Below, one piece after another: positions 29,449 through 37,670 of a stretch of DNA of 64,000 nt. A program made the translations under genes and the position numbers. The stretch covers positions 62,001 to 126,000 of the forward strand of contig CAVWAP010000009.1 in the NCBI GenBank assembly GCA_963753055.1. The letters run 5' to 3'. Position 1 is the stretch's first letter. Every line of letters begins with the position of its first letter. Below the pieces are notes generated by a model. It ran no database searches. It saw only the letters and a program-made list of their open reading frames with translations, and was not told where the DNA came from. This DNA comes from JAUWGC01 sp963753055. Its GTDB lineage: Bacteria > Bacteroidota > Bacteroidia > Bacteroidales > B18-G4.

Positions 29449-30489
29449 ATGATATCAGACAAAGAAAATCAAATATTGCAACATATTTCTGAAAAGCCAT
29501 TACAATCCTCGAAGCAAATTTATGAAGGTCTTCCCATAAGAATAAGTTATGCTACAGTAAAAAGGGTATTAACTAAACTTCTTGATTTAAAGTTGATCAT
29601 TGCGGATGGAGCGGGAAAAGCAACTAAATATTTAATTAGTCCGTCATTTGGATTGCTCAGGTCTGTTGATATTGACCATTATTTTTCAAAAGAGATTGAT
29701 GAGCGAATAATAAGTGAAGGATTCAATTTTCAGCTAATAAATAGTGTATTGCCAGGAGCAGAATTATTTACAGATAGTGAATTAGAAAAACTAAATTCCC
29801 TTCAAAAACAATTTGAAGCTAATATTGCAGGTATAACTAAAATTGAATATGAAAAGGAAATTGAACGTCTGGCTATCGATCTGAGCTGGAAATCGTCTCA
29901 AATAGAGGGAAATACTTATTCCTTGCTTGAAACTGAACGCTTACTCAGAGAAAAGGAGACTGCAGCGGGAAAGAAAAAGGATGAGGCTATCATGCTTATT
30001 AATCACAAGGATGCGATAGATTTTATTGTCCAAAATCCCTATTATATCGAACCCCTAACGATTGTTAAGATTGAAGAAGTGCATTCAATGCTGATCAAGG
30101 AACTTGGAGTGGACAGCAATATTCGAAACAGAAGAGTTGGTATTTCCGGTACCAATTACAAACCATTGGACAACGAGTTTCAAATAAAAGAAAACTTAAA
30201 GGAAATGTGCTCGTTGATCAACGCAAAAAGTAATGTTTTTGAAAAGGCTTTATTAGCACTTGTTTTAATATCATACATACAACCATTTGTTGATGGGAAT
30301 AAACGTACAGCCAGGATAATTAGTAACTCATTATTGATTAATAATAATTATTGTCCTATTTCATTCAGAACGGTGGATTCTGTTGAATACAAGAAAGCAA
30401 TGTTGATCTTTTACGAGCAGAACAATATTTCAGCTTTCAAGAAGATCTTCATTGATCAGTTTGAGTTTGCGGTAACTACATATTTCTAA
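29449..30489 (+). CDS. Fic-domain protein with N-terminal winged helix, altered active site
   Basis: A 346-residue protein. Residues 1-65 form a winged helix-turn-helix (ENQILQHISEKPLQSSKQIY, ISYATVKRVLTKLLDLKLI). An inhibitory-helix motif SSQIEGN (about 148-154) is of the N-terminal (class II) type that blocks ATP binding. The Fic core follows with the active-site loop QPFVDGNKRTAR near 278-289. Typical Fic AMP-transferases have HPF; here the catalytic His is Gln (codon CAA), while the Gly-Asn-Lys-Arg part is kept. The protein may be inactive for AMP transfer, or Gln may be normal in its subfamily. No antitoxin gene adjoins. It lies just upstream of an IS element. A self-regulating DNA-binding role is inferred from the winged helix and upstream motif array. 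Confidence 0.8.
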   Translation: MISDKENQILQHISEKPLQSSKQIYEGLPIRISYATVKRVLTKLLDLKLIIADGAGKATKYLISPSFGLLRSVDIDHYFSKEIDERIISEGFNFQLINSVLPGAELFTDSELEKLNSLQKQFEANIAGITKIEYEKEIERLAIDLSWKSSQIEGNTYSLLETERLLREKETAAGKKKDEAIMLINHKDAIDFIVQNPYYIEPLTIVKIEEVHSMLIKELGVDSNIRNRRVGISGTNYKPLDNEFQIKENLKEMCSLINAKSNVFEKALLALVLISYIQPFVDGNKRTARIISNSLLINNNYCPISFRTVDSVEYKKAMLIFYEQNNISAFKKIFIDQFEFAVTTYF

Positions 30490-30595
30490 GGTGTTAAAGA
30501 TGGTGAAATTCTGTATTCTTTATTGTCAATGTAATATTCCATGAAAATATCAAATATATATTAACTATTTCATGGATAATCATGATTAAGAACAT

Positions 30596-30604
30596 ATAAA
30601 AGGC
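30596..30604. repeat. Left target-site duplication of IS4-like element
   Basis: ATAAAAGGC, identical to 31901-31909 at the other end of the element. Confidence 0.85.
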
Positions 30605-31900
30605 CATTAGTGTCTACTAAAAAATAGTTCACGTTCTTTGAAATCATTGATAATTCATGTTTTGCGAGCTTTTTCACGTGGTGACGATTTGAATTGATTA
30701 TGTTAGCCTGCAAATCGAATAACAATGAATCATGGAAAATATGTTTATGCTCAAATCATAGAGTTTTTACCACAGCGCATTTTTGACAAATTTGTTAGAA
30801 AATATGATGGTAACAAGTATGTTAAGCACTTTACCTGTTGGAATCAACTGCTTTGCATGGTTTTCGGTCAGCTTACCAATCGGGATAGTTTGCGAGATCT
30901 GATGGTAGCCATTAATGCTCATAGCAGTAAATCATATCATCTGGGCTTTGGTAAAAATGTCACTCTCAGTAATCTGGCTAAAGCTAACTTGAATCGCAAC
31001 AGTAAAATCTTCGAAGAATTTGCTTATTATCTCATTGCTATTGCCCGAAAGGACAGGGCAAATGATGATTTTCAAATCAAAGGTCAGGTTTATGCATTTG
31101 ATTCCACCACTATTGATCTTTGCCTAAGCGTTTTCTGGTGGGCCAAATTCAGAAGAACCAAGGGAGGAATAAAACTCCATACCTTGTTAGATATTAATAC
31201 CCAGATTCCTGCCTTTGTGCATATTACCCCTGCTTCGGTCATGATATGAATGCAATGGATTTACTTTTTTATGAGACTGGTGCATATTATATCTTCGACA
31301 GAGGCTATGTTGATTTTACCAGGCTTTACAAGATTACGCAGCATTCTGCATTTTTCGTGATCAGAGCAAGGAGCAACCTGCAATTCAAACGCATGTATTC
31401 CAGGAAGTATGATAGATCTACTGGGGTTAGATGCGATCGAATTGGCAAGCTTTCCGGTTATTATGTCTCGAAAGAATACCCTGAAAAGCTACGAAGAATT
31501 AAGTTCTATGATCAGGAAACAGACAGAACTTTTGTCTTTCTGACTAATAATTTTGAGCTTTCTCCTGAACAGGTAGCGTTCCTATATAAAAACCGTTGGC
31601 AAATCGAATTATTTTTCAAATGGATTAAGCAACACCTAAAGGTAAAAGCCTTTTGGGGTACATCTGAAAACGCTGTTCGGATACAGGTTTATTCAGCAAT
31701 TATTGCGTATTGCTTAGTAGCCATTATTGGAAAAAGATTAAAAATTGAGCGATCAACCTACGAAATTCTACAGGTTTTGGGTATATCCCTTTTAGACAAA
31801 ACGCCTGTAAAAGAGCTTCTTACAAATATGAATTACAATGATGTCAAAGAACTTTTTGATAACCAGCTGTCCCTCAGCTTATTTTAAGTGGACAGCAATG
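30605..31900 (+). mobile_element. IS4-family insertion sequence, 1296 bp
   Basis: Bounded by imperfect 23-bp terminal inverted repeats: left CATTAGTGTCTACTAAAAA... (30605-30627) and right end 31878-31900, whose complement begins CATTGCTGTCCACTTAAAA; about 17 of 23 positions match. It is flanked by perfect 9-bp direct repeats (ATAAAAGGC), so the element inserted once and has not been rearranged since. It contains one transposase gene, broken by a single missing base. It lies in the gap after the Fic gene and interrupts no recognisable gene. Confidence 0.88.
30725..31887 (+). pseudogene. IS4-family transposase (DUF4372 + DDE), single frameshift
   Basis: The first frame (30725-31249) has the N-terminal DUF4372-like domain (KYVKHFTCWNQLLCMVFGQL) and the first catalytic Asp (YAFDSTTIDLCL). 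The second (31246-31887) has the second Asp (YYIFDRGYVDF) and the IS4 signature Y-2-R-3-E-6-K (YKNRWQIELFFKWIK) with the catalytic Glu. The expected join is ITPASVHDMNAMD: one C is missing in GTCATGAT near 31239. Restoring it gives a protein of about 387 residues, the normal length. The IS is therefore probably immobile by itself unless the gap is a consensus error. Confidence 0.88.
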
Positions 31901-31909
31901 ATAAAAGGC
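31901..31909. repeat. Right target-site duplication of IS4-like element
   Basis: ATAAAAGGC, identical to 30596-30604. Confidence 0.85.
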
Positions 31910-32038
31910 ATTGAAGTGATCCTTGAAATCCCAGGAGATTTTCACTAGAATTGACAAAATCTCTAGAATGACAAAATGAAAAGTATTAACTTTGCAGTCC
32001 TTATTCGTGAAACGTGAATTGTGAATCGTTAAACGGAA

Positions 32039-32556
32039 TACAAATCCTAGATTCTAAATTGTAAATACAGAATTGTATATTTTTTCGGGATGTAGCGCGA
32101 CCCAACGATTATTTCTTACCAATTAATAATCAATTTCTTACAGCGTTTTCTTAAAACATTTTGATTTTTCTTAAAACTTTCTGAAAATTTTGTGTAATTA
32201 CTATATGAACATTCATTCTGTTTGTTATATATGCTCGAATATATTGACTTTACTGGAGTTGTATATACTTTACATTAAAGGGAGTAATTACTAGTTTTAG
32301 ATAATCAGTTTTTGTAACAACTCTCACTTGGGAGCCGATCTATATGTCAGATAGCCAGAACGATATCATAATATTTTTTTTTAAAAGAATATAAAAAGTA
32401 TTGACATTACAGCTTACATTGAGTACTTTTACATATCTTAATAAACTACGATTACGAAACCAATTTATTATCTCTTGATTATTTAAGTTATTTACCTTAA
32501 AAAGTAAGGTTTTTAATTATATGCTATTAATGAAAGAAAAACCCCCTTTAATTGAA
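32039..32556 (+). repeat. tRNA-Pro leader and 5'-fragment dispersed repeat, copy D
   Basis: CTAAATTGTAAATACAGAATTGTATATTTTTT (32055-32085, in pieces) matches the leader of the tRNA-Pro copies at 36930-37147. CGGGATGTAGCGCG follows at 32086, then the AT-rich tail shared with 18900-19372 (GTTTTCTTAAA, TTTCTGAAA, ATTACTAT, CTGTTTGT, AATAAACTAC, AACCAATTT, AAACCCCC). The 31910-32727 gap holds no other gene apart from the small basic frame at 32579. Confidence 0.65.
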
Positions 32557-32578
32557 AAAAGTTCAAAACATATCGCAA

Positions 32579-32665
32579 ATGCATAAACCATTAACAAAGA
32601 AAGGAGGTAAAGGCAAAGATAAAAAACAATTCAATGGGAAAAAATGTAAAGTCTTAATAGCTTGA
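32579..32665 (+). CDS. Possible 28-residue lysine-rich peptide
   Basis: A short frame from ATG at 32579 coding MHKPLTKKGGKGKDKKQF and ending CKVLIA; 10 of 28 residues are Lys. It lies right after the shared upstream repeat, at the place where the paralogous repeat at 18900 meets the kinase start, and 62 bases before the secreted protein gene. A GGAGG lies inside it rather than before it. It could be a real small peptide, a leader, or chance. Low confidence. Confidence 0.3.
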   Translation: MHKPLTKKGGKGKDKKQFNGKKCKVLIA

Positions 32666-32727
32666 TTGAATTATATGCAAACTTTTTTTTGTATAAATTA
32701 TTCACTAATATTAAAAGTCTTTAAAAA

Positions 32728-33138
32728 ATGAAGACAAAATTATTTATTTTAGTATTTGCCTTAATAGGCATGAGTTTAATGAGCTTTCAGAATGCCCCTC
32801 CTGGGGTTGATTATTCAGTAACATTTGGATGGGATGATAGTGGTTGTAGTTGCACTGAACCGATAACAAAGGTGGTAAGAGTGGTAATTATAGAAATTTC
32901 TACCGGAGATACAATTGTCGATACAGATTTTTACACACCACATTCCAATCCCGAAGTTCACACTGGTAATGATGATATTAAAACTGATTGCGGTGACCCG
33001 TGTTATAAAGTCGATGTATATGTAGTTTATTTAAATAACTCAGTACCTTGTTGCACCGGATCTGCTACTCTAAACGTTACTGGAGAACTACTTGTTGGAA
33101 CGGGAGTTGTTTTTCCTTCCACTATTACAATGAATTAG
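32728..33138 (+). CDS. Small cysteine-containing secreted protein, unknown function
   Basis: A 136-residue protein with a signal peptide (MKTKLFILVFALIGMSLMSF). The mature part is beta-rich and has six Cys in three close pairs: SGCSCTE, DCGDPC and VPCCTG, which suggests disulfides outside the cytoplasm. I do not recognise a family. It has its own perfect terminator just downstream, and its upstream region is shared with the kinase at 19383. It may be co-transcribed with the lysine-rich frame at 32579. Confidence 0.6.
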   Translation: MKTKLFILVFALIGMSLMSFQNAPPGVDYSVTFGWDDSGCSCTEPITKVVRVVIIEISTGDTIVDTDFYTPHSNPEVHTGNDDIKTDCGDPCYKVDVYVVYLNNSVPCCTGSATLNVTGELLVGTGVVFPSTITMN

Positions 33139-33146
33139 AAATTAAA

Positions 33147-33184
33147 AAGAAGTAATACGGAATTAAATTCCGTATTACTTCTTC
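33147..33184 (+). terminator. Terminator after the small secreted protein
   Basis: Perfect inverted repeat AAGAAGTAATACGGAAT / ATTCCGTATTACTTCTT with a TAA-type loop, 9 bases after the stop at 33138 and before the gene at 33205. There is no long T tail beyond the stem on either strand, but the stem end itself is T-rich, so it may act in both directions. Confidence 0.65.
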
Positions 33185-33204
33185 TGACAAGTTTAACATT
33201 TGCT

Positions 33205-36200
33205 ATGGCAAGAACCATTTTAATCTTTTTAATCTTAATTTTTAATTTCTTTTCATACCTGCATTCTCAACCGAATCGTCATTCAAATATTTGGTATTTT
33301 GGTAAAAATGCAGGTCTGGATTTCAATAGCGGGCAACCGATAGCTATTAATGATGGACAATTTAACCATCATGAGTATGGAGGTGCATCAATATGTGATA
33401 CTAATGGAAACCTGTTGTTTTATACAGATGGGAGACAAATTTGGAACAGGGATCATTATCCAATGACAAATGGTTTTGTAGATTTCCATCCAGGTACACA
33501 AGCAGCAGTTATCATTCCTTTGCCAGGAACAGACAACATATATTATGTTTTCACCTCAAATGGTAATGATTATCCATATGAGTTTTTTTATTATGTCGTG
33601 GATATGACCCTGGCAAATGGAATGGGTGAGGTAGTTGAAATTATAACACTGCCAGATGGTTTGGATGCCGCAGAGAAACTTACAGCAATTTATCATAAAA
33701 ACAAACAAGATATATGGGTAATTACCCGTAAATTTATTGATGACAATTATGCTGCTTATCTGGTTACTTCAGAGGGAGTAAATCCCACTCCTGTATTAAG
33801 CCCCGCACCAGATAGAGACCTTTACGCAAGCTCTAATGTTGTAGGTAATATGAAGGTATCATATGATAAAAAATATTTGGTAACATGCTACTATGGGGGA
33901 TGGAGTATTGATGACATGGAAATTGAGGTTTGCTCTTTCAATGATGAAACAGGCAAAGCTGATTTTCTTTATTCTTTTAAACTATACCTTGTTATACCAC
34001 CTGGCACTTTAGGATACAGAACATGGGGTTGTGAATTTTCACCCGACTCAAAATTTTTATACGTAGCAGGTGACCGTCAAATGGATCAAATAACCCATAT
34101 CTTTCAATTCAATATGCAATATATAAAGGATTCTGCACTTTTCTTTCAATCAGCTATTAAGGTTGGTGAGGGTCAAGGAGTTTCTTTGCAGCTTGCTTCA
34201 GATGGAAAGATTTATTGTTCAATTAAACATTCAGGTGATATCTCAACATATTTAGGTGTGATTCATAAACCATGGTTAGAGGGGACAGCTTGCGAATATG
34301 AGTCCAATAGTCTAAATCTTGTTGATAAATATGCAGGAATTAGTTTTCCGAACTTTCTTACCGATTACTTGTTCCGTTTCGATTTCGATGGGATTTGTGA
34401 AAGTGATACGTTTACATTTGATCCCTGGTTCTTCCCTGAACCTGTTTTTATTGAATGGAATTTCGGTGATCCGGCTTCCGGATCAAATAATACATCAACC
34501 ATTCCCCATGCCACTCATGTCTTCGCCGATGGAGGTACTTATGAGGTATCCGCTTATGTTGAATACCCCAGCGGTAGAATTGAGGAAACATCCCGTGAAG
34601 TGGAAGTGGAATACGCTCCTGAACCTGACCTGGGCCCCGACACTTCCTTCTGCTCCACCTCGGGCATTACTTTAGATGCTGAGTGCGGATCGCACCTTTA
34701 TACATGGAGCACCGGGGCTTTTGGCACCCCACAGATCACAGTTTCGGATACCGGCTGGTATTGGGTGAGGGTAGAAAACGATGCCGGATGCTTTGAGATT
34801 GATTCCATCCATCTCTCCTTTCTTCCAGAAGCTATTGCAGACACCTCTGGTCTGGAAGTAATTCCAACTACCTGTGGTGGGAGCACCGGGGTGATTAAAG
34901 GACTAATTGTTTCTGGAATTGAGCCGCTTTCATGGCAATGGATCGATGACCTGGGTAATCCCATTTCCTCGTCGCTAGATATTTATCACCTTCCTGTGGG
35001 GAACTACACCCTTGAAGTACTGGACAGCAACGGATGTACTACCAGCTTCGGACCATTTACAATCATTGATGCCGGGGATGTGCTGATCGATGAAGTTGAG
35101 CATACCAATGAGCATTGCGGACAGCAAGATGGAAGTATCATTATAAATGCCACCTCCGGATTAAGTGATATGCTCTTTTACTCCATCGATAATGGTGCTA
35201 ATTATTATGCCAACCAGGGGGTGTTTAGCGGTCTTGCGGTAGGCAGCTATGCCGTGCGGGTGCGGGATTCATCCAACTGCCAGGATGTGTTTATCAACAA
35301 CCCCATCATTATAGAAAACCTGGATGCACCGGAGATCTTGTCGGTTAACATAGGTGCATGTGCACAGGGACAAAGCAACGGCTCTATTGAGATCTCTGCT
35401 CTGGGAGGTGGAGATACGCTTTATTATTCCAATGACAATGGCCTTAACTTCCAGATTAATGATGGAGGATTCTTTAACCTACTGGCCGGTTTCTATACCT
35501 GTGTTGTTATGGATGAAGTGGGATGTGATACTACCTTTGTTGTGGAAGTGCCGGAAGAGATCACCCTTCGGTTGCAGGCCATTGCAGGAGAAGATGAAGT
35601 GTGTCCGGGCAATGCCGCATTTGTGCCGCTGTATGTGAGCAACTTTAATGATGTGGCAGACTTCAGAACTACACTTTATTATGATAATTCCTTAATTAGT
35701 TGCAGCGGCTTTGCCAATGCAAACAGTTTATTGGAGGATTCACTGGAAGTGATGCTTTTCCCTGCCGAGGGTAAAGTAGAGCTATCATGGCATGCACCAC
35801 CTGTAACACTCCCGGCCAATACCGTGCTTACCGACCTGGTGTTTGAGTCTCTGGATCCGGGATTGAGCATGGTGGCCTGGGATGGCAGTGCAGGAGCAAG
35901 TTTCTTTTATAATTCAAGCGGTTTAACGATACCGGTGGATTACTACCTGGGAAGCGTGCGCATATATGAAGAAGTGTTCTTTACTATCAGTCCTGAGTTA
36001 GAGGCCTGCCAGGGCGATGATATTGAGATCATTCCCATGCTGTGGACAAGCAATGGCCCTGTAAGCTACCTTTGGACAGACCCGTCTGGCAACACCTTCC
36101 TCGAAGACACTCTGCAGTTAAACAATATTCAGGAAGATGACTCCGGCACATATAGTCTGAAGGTTACAGATACACTGGATTGCTACTCAGATGCAAATAT

Positions 36201-36723
36201 TATTATCACGGTTCATCCCACTCCCATACCTGCCTTTTCAGGCCAAGACACCATAGTCACAGAAGAGCCCATAGAGCTGGATGCCGGTGATTACATAGGG
36301 TTCTTGTGGAATACAGGAGAAACACAACGTTACATCACAGCCGATTATAATGACTGGTACAGTGTAGTGATTGAATCTGCACTTGGGTGTTTTGGGCAGG
36401 ACTCCGTTTACGTGTTCTTTCTGGAATCGGTTCCCGAACCCATTCAGCCTGAAGTATTTCTCCCTAATGCTTTCACTCCTGATGGTGATGGATTGAATGA
36501 TGATTTCAAGGTGATCAATCCACCTGATAATATTGAATCATTCGCGATGTACATATACAACCGCTGGGGGCAGAAGGTGTTTGAAACAAAAGATATCACC
36601 CACGGTTGGGATGGCACATTCCAGGGAAAAGCATCCCCGGCAGGGACGTATGTGTATCTGATTGAGAATTCAATCGCAGGTTATGATTTTGATACGAATG
36701 GGACGGTAGTGCTAATAAGATAA
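33205..36723 (+). CDS. Large surface protein with PKD, cohesin-like and T9SS type B domains
   Basis: A 1172-residue exported protein. Signal peptide (1-21). A beta-propeller-like N-terminal region (about 25-390; NIWYFGKNAGLDF, ASICDTNGNLLFYTDG, WGCEFSPDSKFLYVAGD) is common in Bacteroidetes cell-surface proteins. A PKD domain follows (about 405-470; EWNFGDPASG, HVFADGGTYEVSA), then Ig-like modules starting DLGPDTSFC, SprB-like repeats (TTCGGSTGVIKGLIVSG, EHCGQQDGSIIINATSG, GACAQGQSNGSIEISALG), a cohesin-like segment (about 790-920; DFRTTLYYDNSLISC, VELSWHAPP) and a type B sorting domain (VFLPNAFTPDGDGLND, IYNRWGQKVFE, GWDGTFQG). It is probably displayed on the surface, perhaps in adhesion or gliding. 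The frame is intact. Confidence 0.88.
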   Translation: MARTILIFLILIFNFFSYLHSQPNRHSNIWYFGKNAGLDFNSGQPIAINDGQFNHHEYGGASICDTNGNLLFYTDGRQIWNRDHYPMTNGFVDFHPGTQAAVIIPLPGTDNIYYVFTSNGNDYPYEFFYYVVDMTLANGMGEVVEIITLPDGLDAAEKLTAIYHKNKQDIWVITRKFIDDNYAAYLVTSEGVNPTPVLSPAPDRDLYASSNVVGNMKVSYDKKYLVTCYYGGWSIDDMEIEVCSFNDETGKADFLYSFKLYLVIPPGTLGYRTWGCEFSPDSKFLYVAGDRQMDQITHIFQFNMQYIKDSALFFQSAIKVGEGQGVSLQLASDGKIYCSIKHSGDISTYLGVIHKPWLEGTACEYESNSLNLVDKYAGISFPNFLTDYLFRFDFDGICESDTFTFDPWFFPEPVFIEWNFGDPASGSNNTSTIPHATHVFADGGTYEVSAYVEYPSGRIEETSREVEVEYAPEPDLGPDTSFCSTSGITLDAECGSHLYTWSTGAFGTPQITVSDTGWYWVRVENDAGCFEIDSIHLSFLPEAIADTSGLEVIPTTCGGSTGVIKGLIVSGIEPLSWQWIDDLGNPISSSLDIYHLPVGNYTLEVLDSNGCTTSFGPFTIIDAGDVLIDEVEHTNEHCGQQDGSIIINATSGLSDMLFYSIDNGANYYANQGVFSGLAVGSYAVRVRDSSNCQDVFINNPIIIENLDAPEILSVNIGACAQGQSNGSIEISALGGGDTLYYSNDNGLNFQINDGGFFNLLAGFYTCVVMDEVGCDTTFVVEVPEEITLRLQAIAGEDEVCPGNAAFVPLYVSNFNDVADFRTTLYYDNSLISCSGFANANSLLEDSLEVMLFPAEGKVELSWHAPPVTLPANTVLTDLVFESLDPGLSMVAWDGSAGASFFYNSSGLTIPVDYYLGSVRIYEEVFFTISPELEACQGDDIEIIPMLWTSNGPVSYLWTDPSGNTFLEDTLQLNNIQEDDSGTYSLKVTDTLDCYSDANIIITVHPTPIPAFSGQDTIVTEEPIELDAGDYIGFLWNTGETQRYITADYNDWYSVVIESALGCFGQDSVYVFFLESVPEPIQPEVFLPNAFTPDGDGLNDDFKVINPPDNIESFAMYIYNRWGQKVFETKDITHGWDGTFQGKASPAGTYVYLIENSIAGYDFDTNGTVVLIR

Positions 36724-36863
36724 AGCAGAAAAGATTGTTTGCAGAAATCGAATATCGATTCTCAAAAAATAATACATTTGCATTCGGATTTTTTGATAAA
36801 AATCGCTTGTTTTTTTAACATTATATTGTATATTAGCGATTGATTATCAGACAGATGCAAGGG
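36724..36863. other. Spacer before the tRNA-Pro copy array
   Basis: 140 AT-rich bases with no gene. With the two tRNA-like fragments that follow (listed separately) it forms the 424-base gap up to the intact tRNA-Pro. Confidence 0.55.
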
Positions 36864-36927
36864 CGGGATGTAGCGCAGCCCGGTAGCGTGTCCCGCCTCG
36901 GGCGGGAAGGTCGCGAGTTTGAATGCG
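36864..36927 (+). repeat. Incomplete tRNA-Pro copy, lacking the 3' acceptor
   Basis: CGGGATGTAGCGCAGCCCGG and the D, anticodon and half of the T arm are present (to GCGAGTTTGAATGCG), then the sequence leaves the tRNA. The anticodon arm is TCCCG-CCTCGGG-CGGGA, with C at position 33 instead of the universal T. It is followed by a 54-base AT-rich leader repeated before the next copies. It cannot make a mature tRNA. Confidence 0.75.
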
Positions 36928-36981
36928 TTTGTTCTTTATATTGTAAATTGTAAAAACAGAATACAGAATTGTATATTTTTT

Positions 36982-37093
36982 CGGGATGTAGCCTCTCGAC
37001 AGGGCCTGTATTGAGCGGAGTCGAAATGCTCGGGACAGGCTCCGCCCGGTAGCGTGTCCCGCCTCGGGCGGGAAGGTCGCGAGTTTGAATGCG
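36982..37093 (+). repeat. Incomplete tRNA-Pro copy with palindrome inserted in the D arm
   Basis: Same as the copy at 36864 but with about 48 bases inserted after CGGGATGTAGC: a CTCGACAGGGCCTG...GGGACAGGCTC palindrome. The same palindrome occurs at the same tRNA position at 18906-18960. The 3' acceptor is missing. Confidence 0.75.
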
Positions 37094-37147
37094 TTTGTTC
37101 TTTATATTGTAAATTGTAAAAACAGAATACAGAATTGTATATTTTTT

Positions 37148-37221
37148 CGGGATGTAGCGCAGTCCGGTAGCGTGCTTCGTTCGGGACGAAGAGGTCGCGA
37201 GTTCGAATCTCGCCATCCCGA
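37148..37221 (+). tRNA. tRNA-Pro (anticodon CGG)
   Basis: 74 bases fold fully. Acceptor CGGGATG/CATCCCG with the C1-G72 pair typical of bacterial tRNA-Pro, D stem GCGC/GCGT, anticodon stem CTTCG/CGAAG with loop TTCGGGA (T33, anticodon CGG), a five-base variable loop AGGTC, T stem GCGAG/CTCGC with loop TTCGAAT, discriminator A. CCA is not encoded. It is preceded by an AT-rich leader also found before the incomplete copies and followed by a strong terminator. This is the only copy in the window that can be functional. Confidence 0.93.
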
Positions 37222-37225
37222 CAGG

Positions 37226-37253
37226 AAGGGAATCTTGATCAGATTCCCTTTTT
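37226..37253 (+). terminator. Terminator of tRNA-Pro, repeated in each array unit
   Basis: Perfect 10-bp stem AAGGGAATCT / AGATTCCCTT around TGATC, then TTT, five bases after the tRNA. Identical copies occur every 382 bases (about 37608, 37990 and 38372). Confidence 0.88.
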
Positions 37254-37288
37254 CTTGGAACAAATTCTCATTTCTGGTATAAACATAT

Positions 37289-37552
37289 ATGAGAGACAAT
37301 AAAATACCCGTATATGTTTATATTCTTCAATCAGAGACGGACCAGAGCTACTACTGTGGTCATACTTATGACCTGAGGCAAAGATTAGGTTACCATAACC
37401 AGGGGTACAATAAGTCAACCCGGAGCAGAATACCCTGGAAATTAGTTCATGCTTATCTCAACTACAGCCGTGGAGAGGCAATGAAACTTGAAAACCGGAT
37501 CAAAAAAAGAGGGATTGGAAGATTTTTGAAAGATCTCAACAAATCAAGGTAG
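37289..37552 (+). CDS. GIY-YIG nuclease domain protein, array copy 1
   Basis: An 87-residue single-domain GIY-YIG protein: VYVYILQSE (GIY strand, residues 8-16), SYYCGHTYDLRQRLGYHN (YIG as YCG, with the catalytic Arg in LRQRL and the following His) and metal-binding Glu in EAMKLENRIKKRG. Single-domain members are widespread and poorly characterised; they are predicted Mg-dependent DNA endonucleases related to the UvrC N-terminal domain and some homing enzymes. The stop TAG lies in the copied tRNA D loop. It sits 67 bases after the tRNA. No separate promoter is evident beyond the AT-rich 30 bases before the start, so it may depend on read-through of the terminator. Confidence 0.85.
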   Translation: MRDNKIPVYVYILQSETDQSYYCGHTYDLRQRLGYHNQGYNKSTRSRIPWKLVHAYLNYSRGEAMKLENRIKKRGIGRFLKDLNKSR

Positions 37553-37670
37553 CGTGTCCCGCCTCGGGCGGGAAGGTCGCGAGTTCGAATCTCGCCATCC
37601 CGACAGGAAGGGAATCTTGATCAGATTCCCTTTTTCTTGGAACAAATTCTCATTTCTGGTATAAACATAT

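Noticed and set aside
29449..31900. Toxin-antitoxin pair formed by Fic and a neighbour
   Set aside because: No small antitoxin frame adjoins the Fic gene; the inhibitory motif is inside the protein and the next gene is a transposase.
36864..37093. Two further functional tRNA genes
   Set aside because: Both lack the 3' half of the T arm and the acceptor strand, and have C instead of T at position 33, so they cannot fold into tRNAs.
36833..37299. Minus-strand frames reading WRDSNSRPLRPERSTLP
   Set aside because: These are the well-known false proteins made by translating the complement of tRNA genes; the DNA is explained by tRNA-Pro and its copies.
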